DNA from: Clostridia bacterium
GTDB taxonomy: Bacteria; Bacillota; Clostridia; Oscillospirales; CAG-272
Reading direction: 5' to 3'
Length of the DNA stretch: 64,000 bases
Assembly (NCBI GenBank): GCA_017399105.1
Contig: JAFQEJ010000003.1
Location: 124,864-188,863 of the forward strand
A program made the translations under genes and the position numbers. Positions 16,772 to 24,707 of the stretch are shown piece after piece. Under the pieces are notes generated by a model. The model saw only the letters and a list, made by a program, of their open reading frames with translations, made no database searches and was not told the origin of the DNA. Each line of letters opens with the position of its first letter. The first letter of the stretch is position 1.

Positions 16772-17259
16772 TCTTCGCATTTCTGATATGCCATGCGCGG
16801 ATCGCCGTTCTCGAGATAAATTACTCCGCAATAGCGAAATCCGTTCTTTTCAAGCGACCTCTGCATGGGGAAATTATCCCTGTGCGTGTCGATCTTCAGA
16901 TTCCCGCAGCGCTCATAGCCGAAGGCAAAGCACCTCGATGCAATCCCCCTCCGATGGGCGTTGGCTCCTACCGCAATACGGTGAATCACGCCGTAGGGTG
17001 CATCATTCAGCCATGCGCCGTTAATCTTCGCGTAGGTAGGATCATCGCCGAAGAAATAGCAGAAGACACCGAAAATCTCCTCCCCCTCGCAGACTACATA
17101 AAAACGGTCGGCTGCCAGATCCTCCCGCACAATCTCCTCCGAAGGATAGGCTCCGTTCCATTGCTCATGGTTGCCGTTCTCACGCATATAGGCGCGCCCC
17201 TCGGCATAGATCTCCATAATCCGGGGAAGATCGGCAGGGGTGGCATGTCGAATTTCCAT
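16717..17259 (-). CDS. GNAT-family N-acetyltransferase with repeat-derived C-terminus
   Basis: A 180-residue GNAT domain protein. It starts MEIRHATPADLPRIMEIY, and the acetyl-CoA site is seen as IAVGANAHRRGIASRCFAFG; it ends its domain with FRYCGVIYLENGDPRMAY. The ATG at 17259 follows AAGGAGC. The last ~16 residues (AVAFACVSPLDIDFAGQ) are encoded inside repeat copy 1, so the original stop was probably replaced when the repeat inserted. The substrate is unknown; the closest functional idea is a general small-molecule or protein acetyltransferase. Confidence 0.88.
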   Translation of the reverse strand: MEIRHATPADLPRIMEIYAEGRAYMRENGNHEQWNGAYPSEEIVREDLAADRFYVVCEGEEIFGVFCYFFGDDPTYAKINGAWLNDAPYGVIHRIAVGANAHRRGIASRCFAFGYERCGNLKIDTHRDNFPMQRSLEKNGFRYCGVIYLENGDPRMAYQKCEEAVAFACVSPLDIDFAGQ

Positions 17260-17290
17260 AAAATCGCTCCTTTTTGCTCTTATGCGAAAC

Positions 17291-17319
17291 AGTATATCAC
17301 AGCCCCCTGCCAATGTCAA
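17291..17319 (-). promoter_or_regulatory. Promoter of the first GNAT gene
   Basis: Minus strand TTGACA (17314-17319), 17 bases, TATACT (17291-17296). Confidence 0.8.
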
Positions 17320-17351
17320 GCCTTATTCCGCCGACCGCATGACAGCAGCAT

Positions 17352-17840
17352 TTATCTTGTATAAATCATCCGAATCTCTTTATTCATGCTTCCCAGCTTC
17401 ACATCAACCTCACAGCCATCGGCTGCAAAGCCGTATCGGGTGTAAAAATCGATGGCTCGTCTGTTGCCCTTCAGCACCCAAAGGGCAATCTTCGGGTAAT
17501 CGGCAAGCTTTTCACATGCCGCCTTCATCAGCTCATAGCCGATCTTTCTGCCCTGATATTCGGCAAGCAAATAGATTGCATAGACCTCGCCGCAGCCGGG
17601 CATGCTGCCGTCACGGTAAGCACCGTATCCGACAAAGCCCACAACACGCTCGCCGTCCATGGCAACCAGCAGCCGGTCGGGGAACTTCTCTGCGATGGCA
17701 AGGCATCTTTCGTAGGTCATGTTCGCAAGATATCCCTCATCAACCAGACCAGCATAGGTCTCCTGCCAGGATTTATAATGGACATAAGCCTTGCCCTCAA
17801 TTTCGGCTCTGCTCTCCATCGGCTTGATAATAATGCTCAT
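17352..17840 (-). CDS. GNAT-family N-acetyltransferase
   Basis: A 162-residue GNAT acetyltransferase: MSIIIKPMESRAEIEGKAYV at the start, central VGFVGYGAYRD, and the acetyl-CoA loop YLLAEYQGRKIGYELMKAAC. It ends RYGFAADGCEVDVKLGS. AAGGAG precedes the ATG at 17840. It has its own promoter and is separated from the other GNAT gene by about 90 bases, so the two are neighbours rather than a tight operon. The substrate cannot be told. Confidence 0.9.
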   Translation of the reverse strand: MSIIIKPMESRAEIEGKAYVHYKSWQETYAGLVDEGYLANMTYERCLAIAEKFPDRLLVAMDGERVVGFVGYGAYRDGSMPGCGEVYAIYLLAEYQGRKIGYELMKAACEKLADYPKIALWVLKGNRRAIDFYTRYGFAADGCEVDVKLGSMNKEIRMIYTR

Positions 17841-17870
17841 GATGTTCTTCTCCTTTTGTGAACTTACATC

Positions 17871-17899
17871 AGTATAGCACATCTCCGAGCATTTTGCAA
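17871..17899 (-). promoter_or_regulatory. Promoter of the second GNAT gene
   Basis: Minus strand TTGCAA (17894-17899), 17 bases, TATACT (17871-17876). Confidence 0.75.
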
Positions 17900-17910
17900 G
17901 GAGCGTCGGA

Positions 17911-19578
17911 TCAGTGCCCCATCAGATCCTCGATAAATGCCGCGCTCCTGCGATCCTCATGGAAAATTGCCCCCTTCAGCTCGGTCATTGCAAAGGGAGC
18001 ATCGGGATGAGGATTGATCATCGCCAGATAGGGGAGCCAGGTAGTCATATCCTCATATGCGCCCTGCAGATCGCCGTCTGCTGTAGCCGAGTTGACCGAG
18101 GAAAGCCGCTCGCACAGTCTTTCATCGTCATAGGAACGTCCCCATGCACCAATGTAAGCCTGCAAATGATTACCGCGCACCACATATTCATGCACGCCGT
18201 CGGCAGCAAAGGCAGCGGCACAGAGCACACGGAGTCCCTTGGGTGTATAGTTATTGATATAGGCAGATCCAACCGCATGATCGCCGATCACATTAGTCCA
18301 GGCAAGGGGAGCCAGCGACAGGCAGATATGCTGATGAGCCTTCCAGGAGGTCCAGATGGCGTTGTTTTCAAAGAGCGTACCTCTGAAATTCTGCGTTGCT
18401 CCCTGCTCCAGCCAGGAATCGATATCCAGTCCGGCAAATGCCGAATTGCCTAAATTCATCACCAGATTGTTGCGTACCACCGTGGTCTGCGGCTGACTGT
18501 GATCCTTGCTGACAAAGCGGAAAACGATGATGCTCACATCGGTGGCATCCACCACCGTGTTTTTCTCGATGATGCTGTCGGTGGAAGCATGGGTGATACC
18601 GTCCGCCCAGGCTGTCTTATGATCGGTCTCATAACAGGTCACCAGATTGTGAGCGATATAAAGCCCCCGCATCGAATCGCTTCCCACCAGATGCGTGCCC
18701 GAGAGCGTACCGTTGGTGCGACAGTACATAGCCTTTGCGCGATCTCCCGCCAGCACCAGATTGTGTCCGCGAAGCAGCTCCTCCCCCGCAAAAGCAGGGC
18801 GGTTTCCGTCCACCCAGATATGCGAAACAGTCGAATCTGCAGAAGCCTTCACCATGGTCTGGTTGTTGTTCCGGGTACGGAGAATACGCGCCTGCATGCT
18901 GTAATGGGTGGGATTTCCCTTTGTTGTCAGCGTAACGCCGGCAGGAATCACAACGCCGCTGTCCATCAGCACCAGCGTGCCCGGCTCAAGTGCAACAACA
19001 CCGCCCGCCGCATCGGCAAGCATCCGGTTCAGCTCTTCCGAAGTGATGATTCTGCCCGAGGGCGAATAGGAAGCATTATTTGTCCCCCAAAAATAGGGAC
19101 CGCGGATGATATCGGGAAGCAGTGCGGCAAATTCCTCCTTCTGAAGCAGGCTAATGGCAATCCCCGCCGCCTTCTCTGCAGAAACACGCACCGCATAGTC
19201 CTCAACCTCCGCAAGGGTAGGATCACGATTCAGGATAGCGCGATAGACAGCCACCACCTCATATGCAGGTGCCAGCTTCAGAGAGAGGAAGGCTTCCGAG
19301 GTAAAGAATTCCCCGACAAGTGCCCTCAGCGTCTCAAGGGTACAGCCGGTCTCCTCGATTTTATTCATATAATAAAGATACTCATCGGCACCGGGACCGC
19401 GTCCCAGCCCCTCGGTAAAGAGCTTGCCCACAAGCTGCGCGCCGCCCCACTTCGGATCGTCAAGCGGGATGTTGACACATTCGCCGGTATAGGCGGTCAC
19501 CGTCTCATGGGATTCGACATATCCCATCCCGTCTGCGAAGGTTCTGCTCTTTGCATCAGAAGAAACGCTTTGGATCAT
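17911..19578 (-). CDS. DUF4214-like domain plus right-handed beta-helix protein
   Basis: A 555-residue protein. Residues 45-160 form helical DUF4214-like repeats (YYMNKIEETGCTLETLRALV, YRAILNRDPTLAEVEDYAVR). Residues 185-510 look like a pectate-lyase-type parallel beta-helix (GGVVALEPGTLVLMDSGVVI, DSIIEKNTVVDATD, VRNNLVMNLGNSAFAGLD). No signal peptide or sortase motif is present, although such domains usually work outside the cell, so it may leave by a non-classical route or act inside. A GTG three codons upstream is an alternative start; the ATG at 19578 has AGGTGA. It may bind or cleave a polysaccharide. Confidence 0.75.
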   Translation of the reverse strand: MIQSVSSDAKSRTFADGMGYVESHETVTAYTGECVNIPLDDPKWGGAQLVGKLFTEGLGRGPGADEYLYYMNKIEETGCTLETLRALVGEFFTSEAFLSLKLAPAYEVVAVYRAILNRDPTLAEVEDYAVRVSAEKAAGIAISLLQKEEFAALLPDIIRGPYFWGTNNASYSPSGRIITSEELNRMLADAAGGVVALEPGTLVLMDSGVVIPAGVTLTTKGNPTHYSMQARILRTRNNNQTMVKASADSTVSHIWVDGNRPAFAGEELLRGHNLVLAGDRAKAMYCRTNGTLSGTHLVGSDSMRGLYIAHNLVTCYETDHKTAWADGITHASTDSIIEKNTVVDATDVSIIVFRFVSKDHSQPQTTVVRNNLVMNLGNSAFAGLDIDSWLEQGATQNFRGTLFENNAIWTSWKAHQHICLSLAPLAWTNVIGDHAVGSAYINNYTPKGLRVLCAAAFAADGVHEYVVRGNHLQAYIGAWGRSYDDERLCERLSSVNSATADGDLQGAYEDMTTWLPYLAMINPHPDAPFAMTELKGAIFHEDRRSAAFIEDLMGH

Positions 19579-19626
19579 CTTTATCACCTGTTCCTCTCAT
19601 CAAATTCATTCAAGGCTTTCAATTTC

Positions 19627-19654
19627 ATTATACCAAATGTGTCAGACAGCGCAA
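19627..19654 (-). promoter_or_regulatory. Probable promoter of the beta-helix gene
   Basis: Minus strand TTGCGC (19649-19654), 16 bases, TATAAT (19627-19632). Confidence 0.5.
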
Positions 19655-19750
19655 TACTTACTTTCGCAACAATGGAAACAGTTTTCGAAACCGCGGCGCG
19701 ATATCTGTCGTGTAATACGACGGTTTGGCAAATCGGAATTTGATTTACCG

Positions 19751-20425
19751 TTACCAAACGAAAGGGATTAAGCGATATCGAACCTTTTGCTTATATGCAC
19801 GGTACCCTTCCAATTCTTCTTCAAGAAATTCTTCTTCATCCTTGATTCGTTTTACAATGATGCAGGGATACGCAAGAAAAATGACAAATGAAAATATCGA
19901 GCCCAATACAAGAGGCATCGATAAAAATAAGAGCAGTGTGCTGCTGTACATGGGATGTCTGACGATGCCATACAAGCCTGTATCAATGACCTTTTGATTT
20001 TCCTGCACCTCAATCGTACGACTGAGATATGTATTTTCTCTGAGCACCTCTGCATATAGGAGGTATGCTGCAAGAAAGAGAATGGAAGCACCGATAACAA
20101 CACCCCTTGGCAGTATGTACCAACCAAAGCGGAATCCAAGACCTGCAGCAATGAAGCCCGCAAGAAACATCAGTCCGCTGAGCTTCACGACAACAGCCTG
20201 CTTCCCACGCTTTTCCTTTGCGTTAAGCCGCGTTTTTAACAGATCGGGATTTTTGAACATCATGACAATGCCTGCAATGAACATCGGCACAAATAAGACC
20301 GCCATAAACAGCCAGCCGTTGAAAAATGCCAGCGTCCCCGCAGGAAGGAATATCAACACCCCAACCAGAACAACACCCAGGATAAATTTCGTGATCGCCT
20401 GTATGAACAGTTTTACAGTCATCAT
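19751..20425 (-). CDS. Isoprenylcysteine carboxyl methyltransferase-family membrane protein
   Basis: A 224-residue membrane protein with five or six hydrophobic helices. The signature GIVRHPMYSSTLLLFLSMP and the C-terminal EEEFLEEELEGYRAYKQKVR, RYRLIPFVW are those of the ICMT/PEMT-like methyltransferase family, which use S-adenosylmethionine at the membrane. In bacteria the acceptor is usually unknown. AAGGAG lies before two adjacent ATG codons (20425, 20422). Its consensus promoter is divergent from that of cadD-like 20575. Confidence 0.85.
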   Translation of the reverse strand: MMTVKLFIQAITKFILGVVLVGVLIFLPAGTLAFFNGWLFMAVLFVPMFIAGIVMMFKNPDLLKTRLNAKEKRGKQAVVVKLSGLMFLAGFIAAGLGFRFGWYILPRGVVIGASILFLAAYLLYAEVLRENTYLSRTIEVQENQKVIDTGLYGIVRHPMYSSTLLLFLSMPLVLGSIFSFVIFLAYPCIIVKRIKDEEEFLEEELEGYRAYKQKVRYRLIPFVW

Positions 20426-20467
20426 ACGTCTCCTTTACACTTACTCTGCCGGATTCTCTCCGACGCT

Positions 20468-20496
20468 ATTATACCGCATTTTCATCTGCATTTCAA
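20468..20496 (-). promoter_or_regulatory. Promoter of the ICMT-like gene
   Basis: Minus strand TTGAAA (20491-20496), 17 bases, TATAAT (20468-20473). Confidence 0.8.
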
Positions 20497-20518
20497 GACA
20501 GTCCCATTCCGATCATGG

Positions 20519-20547
20519 TTGACAAAAGCGGCATGGTCTGTTATAAT
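20519..20547 (+). promoter_or_regulatory. Promoter of the CadD-like gene
   Basis: TTGACA (20519-20524), 17 bases, TATAAT (20542-20547), a consensus match 27 bases before the start codon. Confidence 0.88.
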
Positions 20548-20574
20548 GATTTATCACAATACGGGAGTTATCCA

Positions 20575-21168
20575 ATGCTTGAAACCATCTTCGCCGCAGC
20601 CGCGGCATTTATAGGCACCAATATCGATGACCTGCTGATTCTCATGGTTCTCTTCTCTCGCATCGATCCCACCGTCCTTCGTCAAAAACGCCGCATCGTC
20701 GCCGGTCACAGCGTCGGTCTTGCCATTCTGACCGGACTCAGCCTTCTTGGCGCACTGGGACTGAAGCTGCTTCATTGGCGTTTCATCGGCTTTGTGGGAC
20801 TGCTTCCCATCATCCTCGGCATCCGCGCCATCCTCGAGCTGAGAAAGGGCGACGGCGAAGGGCATGACAGCGTATATGCCGCAGGCTTTCTCGCCTCCAT
20901 GCTTCTCACATTAGCCAACGGCGCCGATAACGTGGGGGTCTACATGCCTCTTTTCATGCATTACGGCAATGGAGAGCGACTTTTCACCGTCCTCGTCTTC
21001 GCTGCCATGAATTTTCTCTGGTGTTTCATTGGCTTTGCCATCATCAAGCTCCCGAGAGTTCAGAAATGTATCCATCGGCTGGGCGGCATCCTTCTGCCGA
21101 TCATCCTCATCCTGATCGGTATCTACATTCTTTATAAAAACGAAATATTTCTGCTCTTTCTATCATAA
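20575..21168 (+). CDS. CadD-family cadmium/cation resistance transporter
   Basis: A 197-residue membrane protein with about five helices. The N-terminal FIGTNIDDLLILMVLFSRID, YAAGFLASMLLTLANGADNV and GVYMPLF motifs are typical of the CadD family (LysE-like exporters linked to cadmium resistance). The ATG at 20575 follows GGGAG; an upstream GTG lies inside the promoter and is rejected. No CadC-type regulator is adjacent. The exported ion is inferred from family only. Confidence 0.85.
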   Translation: MLETIFAAAAAFIGTNIDDLLILMVLFSRIDPTVLRQKRRIVAGHSVGLAILTGLSLLGALGLKLLHWRFIGFVGLLPIILGIRAILELRKGDGEGHDSVYAAGFLASMLLTLANGADNVGVYMPLFMHYGNGERLFTVLVFAAMNFLWCFIGFAIIKLPRVQKCIHRLGGILLPIILILIGIYILYKNEIFLLFLS

Positions 21169-21191
21169 ATTCACGCTCTGCGTGAATTTTT
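21167..21191 (+). terminator. Terminator overlapping the CadD-like stop codon
   Basis: AAATTCACGC (21167-21176), loop TCT, GCGTGAATTT (21180-21189), then T-rich. Confidence 0.85.
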
Positions 21192-21207
21192 CTCGTTTTA
21201 TGCGTTA

Positions 21208-21236
21208 TTGTAATTTAGCGCAGCATCGATTATAAT
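21208..21236 (+). promoter_or_regulatory. Promoter of the 409-residue XRE regulator
   Basis: TTGTAA (21208-21213), 17 bases, TATAAT (21231-21236). Confidence 0.65.
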
Positions 21237-21286
21237 AAAATCACCGGAATAAAAGCGCGCGCAATTCAAATGAAAAGGAGATCAAC

Positions 21287-22516
21287 ATGAAACTCAACAT
21301 TGGTGAAAACATCCGTCAAAACCGCCGCAGGCTGGATATGACCCAGGAACAGCTTGCCGACCGACTGGGCGTTACCTTTCAGTCAGTCTCCCGCTGGGAA
21401 TGCGGCGCAACCTACCCCGACATGGAGCTGCTCCCCGCCATCGCCCGCATCTTCGGCATCACAACCGATGCTCTCCTCGACTGCCCCAATGAGCAGACCG
21501 AGCGCGCCTTTGGCATCCTCTCCGACCGCTATCACACCGCCTGCCGCAAGAATAACAGCGAGGAGCTCATAGAAATTCTGACCGAGCTGCGCCGTGACTT
21601 TGACCTGTACAAATCCTATTCCTTCTTCTATATCTTCCACCACAGCCATGTTTACCATGTCTATCGGCTGGAAGGCGTTGTAAAGGAGCTTGCCGCCCTC
21701 AACCGTCTGGTGCAGGAGAAGCACGCGGATAAGTGGACCTGTTATAATGCCATCATCACCATGTCTGTCATGGTGGAGGACGGTGAACTGGAGGACTTCC
21801 TTAAGGAATACGCCTCCGAGTCGGATCTATCCCGAGACGCCCTGCTCATGCGGCGTTATTCCTCCCGCGGTGAGAACGAAAAGCTCAATCCGCTCCGTCA
21901 GGTCAAGCTCTGGTGCATGATGGATGACCTTTGCTCGGATGTCACCCTCTTCCGCAATCCCGCAAAGGCACCCGATCTCGCCTATTCCAAGTGGATCAAC
22001 GGCATCACTCTGCGCTACCTCCACGACTTCTGCAATGTCACCCCCGACAGCAAGCACCCCATCTCGGGGGACGGCAAGCCGGATATCTTCGCCGAAACGC
22101 GCCTCATCATGGGCCTGCGAAATGCCGCCTATCACGCCGCAACAGGCGAATGTGAGGAAGCCTTTGCCGCCCTTGAGGATACCGTGTCGCTGCTCGAGGC
22201 AATCATGGCACTCCCAGCCAAGTGCGAGCTGACCTGCACATCCCCCGCGCTGGAGGGCTTCACCCTGGAAGGCGAGATGCACTGGCTGAAGGACAGCACA
22301 GATGAGAACAGTGAGGAGCTCCTCTTCAGCCTGACCGAGAACCACACAAACAGCGGCTGGAGCAGCTGGATCAAACCGCGGCTTTGCTTCAATATTCTCA
22401 CCGCCCCCCACGGTTGGGAATGGCTCGACCCGATCCGCGAGGATGCACGTTATGCAGTTCTCGTAGAGAGAGTCAGGGCGCTGATCCAAACACGCCCTGC
22501 CGAGAGCAACGCATAA
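21287..22516 (+). CDS. XRE-family transcriptional regulator with long C-terminal domain
   Basis: A 409-residue soluble protein. Residues 1-65 are an XRE helix-turn-helix (RRRLDMTQEQLADRLGVTFQ, then SVSRWECGATYPDMELLPAI). The remaining ~340 residues are helical and carry no domain I can name; they contain paired aromatic/charged segments (FDLYKSYSFFYIFHHSHVYH) and may sense a ligand. AAAGGAG precedes the ATG. This layout recurs in Clostridia as stand-alone regulators. The gene ends 32 bases before repeat copy 2, which probably terminates it. Confidence 0.88.
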   Translation: MKLNIGENIRQNRRRLDMTQEQLADRLGVTFQSVSRWECGATYPDMELLPAIARIFGITTDALLDCPNEQTERAFGILSDRYHTACRKNNSEELIEILTELRRDFDLYKSYSFFYIFHHSHVYHVYRLEGVVKELAALNRLVQEKHADKWTCYNAIITMSVMVEDGELEDFLKEYASESDLSRDALLMRRYSSRGENEKLNPLRQVKLWCMMDDLCSDVTLFRNPAKAPDLAYSKWINGITLRYLHDFCNVTPDSKHPISGDGKPDIFAETRLIMGLRNAAYHAATGECEEAFAALEDTVSLLEAIMALPAKCELTCTSPALEGFTLEGEMHWLKDSTDENSEELLFSLTENHTNSGWSSWIKPRLCFNILTAPHGWEWLDPIREDARYAVLVERVRALIQTRPAESNA

Positions 22517-22548
22517 TCGTTCATCTCAATCCCATTCTATCCCATAAA

Positions 22549-22708
22549 GGGCTGTCGCATTTGCCATGCATCAGCCCCCTGATATTGATTTTGCCGGTCA
22601 AAGACCGTCATTTTAGGGCATTACATTCCCTAAAACCAATCAATAAACGTCCCTAAATCTTCGATTTTGGGGCTGGGCTGTTGTAAATGTTCCATTTGCA
22701 ACAGCCCC
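22549..22708 (+). repeat. Structured intergenic repeat, copy 2
   Basis: About 160 bp in the same orientation as copy 3. End hairpins GGGCTGTCGCAT/ATGCATCAGCCC and TTGTAAATG/CATTTGCAA; internal TTTTAGGGCAT/ATTCCCTAAAA; outer stem TATTGATT/AATCAATA; CGGTC/GACCG. It ends exactly one base before the stop codon of the GDPD gene, between two convergent genes. Confidence 0.9.
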
Positions 22709-23464
22709 TTATTTTTTCTTACGCAGTCCCTTCGCCGTCAGCACCGCCAGCGCAGGGCGGGGATCGTTGCAGGTCATTAGTGTCACACCGCAGGAGATTG
22801 CCGTCTCCACCGTCTCCACCGTGTCGGGGCACCAGCACCAGGGATCAATCCCCCGTCCCCGCAGTTCCTCCACCAAAGCAGGTGTCAGATCGAACATGCC
22901 GATTCCGATGGCATAGTAGTGATCATAGCATCCCTCCGTGTAGCCGATCACGCGCTGTGCGGGGAATCCCTGACACCTCACGCCGTACTTTTTATGCATG
23001 TAGGTGGTGATCTCTCCGTGGAAGCAGGTCATCACCACGCGATCGAGGATGCCCCGCCTGTCCAGTGCCGCAATTGCCTTGTCTGCGGTCTCGCGGCTGC
23101 ACTGCTTGACCTCCACATTGAGCAGCAGATCGGTATGCTCCACAAGATCGAGGAATTCATCAAATTCGGGAATCCTCTGTACACCAAAGCCGGGAAGTGC
23201 CATACCCGCGTCAAGCTGCTTCAGCTCCGCCATGGTAAAATCGGCGACCTCACCCCTGCCGTCTGTGGTGCGGTCAACGCTCTCATCGTGAATTACAGCC
23301 AGTCTGCCGTCCCGGGTGAGATTGAGATCCATCTCCAGACTGTCCACCCCCAGACCGATGGCATTCTCAAAAGAAAGCAGCGTGTTCTCGGGCCAGAGTG
23401 CCTTGGCTCCCCGATGCCCCGAAACGAGGATATTGTCTCTGCTTTGCAGGAAATAGTTTTTCAT
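22709..23464 (-). CDS. Glycerophosphodiester phosphodiesterase
   Basis: A 251-residue GDPD that hydrolyses glycerophosphodiesters to glycerol-3-phosphate and an alcohol. Motifs: SGHRGAKALWPENTLLSFEN (catalytic His-Arg and Glu-Asn), SLEMDLNLTRDGRLAVIHDE (metal Glu/Asp and second His), LNVEVKQ. No signal peptide, so cytoplasmic. GGAGG precedes the ATG at 23464; the much longer frame upstream has no start signal. Together with the nitrilase-GDPD fusion and the glycerol-3-phosphate operon it suggests a glycerophosphodiester pathway. Confidence 0.92.
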   Translation of the reverse strand: MKNYFLQSRDNILVSGHRGAKALWPENTLLSFENAIGLGVDSLEMDLNLTRDGRLAVIHDESVDRTTDGRGEVADFTMAELKQLDAGMALPGFGVQRIPEFDEFLDLVEHTDLLLNVEVKQCSRETADKAIAALDRRGILDRVVMTCFHGEITTYMHKKYGVRCQGFPAQRVIGYTEGCYDHYYAIGIGMFDLTPALVEELRGRGIDPWCWCPDTVETVETAISCGVTLMTCNDPRPALAVLTAKGLRKKK

Positions 23465-23494
23465 AACAGTTGCCTCCGTGAAGTTTATGACATC

Positions 23495-23523
23495 AGTATA
23501 CTCCAAAAATTCCCCTTTGGCAA
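23495..23523 (-). promoter_or_regulatory. Promoter of the GDPD gene
   Basis: Minus strand TTGCCA (23518-23523), 17 bases, TATACT (23495-23500). Confidence 0.75.
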
Positions 23524-23536
23524 GAGAAAACTGCTC

Positions 23537-23565
23537 TTGCAGCCAGATATCATCTGTGATACAAT
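23537..23565 (+). promoter_or_regulatory. Promoter of the DUF5714-like gene
   Basis: TTGCAG (23537-23542), 17 bases, TACAAT (23560-23565). Divergent from the GDPD promoter. Confidence 0.65.
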
Positions 23566-23593
23566 AGAAATAAAGCACAAAGGAGGTATCTTC

Positions 23594-24553
23594 ATGAAAG
23601 ATGAATGTCTGATCTGCGGTGCGCCCCTCGTCTATCTTGACCACGACGAGATGATGGAATGCGCCCTCTGCCACAAAAAAGAGCCGTCCAAATGCCGCTG
23701 TGAAAAGGGACACTATGTCTGCTCCGAATGTCACACCAAGGGCATCGACAGCATTTTCAGCATCTGCCTTGCCGAAATCTCCTCTGACCCCATTGCAATC
23801 CTGAATCGGCTGATGGCACTCCCCTTCTGTCATATGCATGGCCCCGAGCACCATATTCTTGTGGGAGCATCACTTCTCACCGCATACAAAAATGCCGGCG
23901 GAAAACTCGACCTTGAGCGCGCACTCCTTGAGATGCAGTCAAGGGGAAGGCAGGTTCCGGGCGGTGCCTGCGGCTTCTGGGGAGCCTGCGGTGCCGGAGT
24001 CAGTACGGGAATGTTCGTCTCGATTGTAACCGGCTCCACCCCGCTTGCGGGAAAAGAATGGGGGCTTTCCAACCGTATGACCGCTGCGGCACTCAACAAA
24101 ATCGGTGAGATCGGAGGTCCCCGCTGCTGTAAGCGGGACTCCTACACCGCGCTCCTCGCCGCGGTCGATTTCGCCGAAGTCGAGCTTGGTGTCCGCATGA
24201 CCCCGAGCAGACCGTTGTGTACATATTCGGCGAAGAACAATCAATGCCTCGGTGTGAAGTGTCCCTATTCCGAGGCACATGCGGAAAGGATGAAGACACT
24301 CCACAAAGGCAGCTTCAAAAACCGCAAAGCCCTTGAAAACAGCGAACGCTGCGGCTGCTTCTACTGCAAGCGCATCTATTCCCCGAATGAAATCGAGCGC
24401 TGGCTCTCCGAAGGCGACGGCACCGCCCTTTGCCCGCACTGCGGCATCGATTCGGTTATCGCCGAAAATGAGGAGGTCATCCTTGACGAAACACTGCTCG
24501 ATGCAATGCACCGCTATTGGTTCTGTGCCTGGAATCATTCCGCACAGATATAA
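23594..24553 (+). CDS. DUF5714-like cysteine-rich protein fused to a C-terminal zinc-binding domain
   Basis: A 319-residue cytoplasmic protein. The N-terminal part begins MKDECLICGAPLVYL and has many Cys (ALCHKKEPSKCRCEKGHYVC), then PGGACGFWGACGAGVSTGMF and EIGGPRCCKRDSYTAL, features I associate with DUF5714. The last ~55 residues (CGCFYCKRIYSPNEIERWLS, ALCPHCGIDSVIAE) match a small stand-alone zinc-binding cytoplasmic protein. Here the two look fused. AGGAGG precedes the ATG at 23594. The first part may bind metal or an iron-sulphur cluster; the function is not known. Confidence 0.75.
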   Translation: MKDECLICGAPLVYLDHDEMMECALCHKKEPSKCRCEKGHYVCSECHTKGIDSIFSICLAEISSDPIAILNRLMALPFCHMHGPEHHILVGASLLTAYKNAGGKLDLERALLEMQSRGRQVPGGACGFWGACGAGVSTGMFVSIVTGSTPLAGKEWGLSNRMTAAALNKIGEIGGPRCCKRDSYTALLAAVDFAEVELGVRMTPSRPLCTYSAKNNQCLGVKCPYSEAHAERMKTLHKGSFKNRKALENSERCGCFYCKRIYSPNEIERWLSEGDGTALCPHCGIDSVIAENEEVILDETLLDAMHRYWFCAWNHSAQI

Positions 24554-24707
24554 AATCGACGCGGACGATTTGTAAAACGGTCAATCATCCTTCCATATGC
24601 AAATTCCGCTCAACTTTTTTTCTCTTCATCGCCAACCTTTTTCATTTTGCTGTACTATATATGCGAAAGTGCAAACGCATGCAATGGCATTTCACACGGA
24701 GGCAAAC

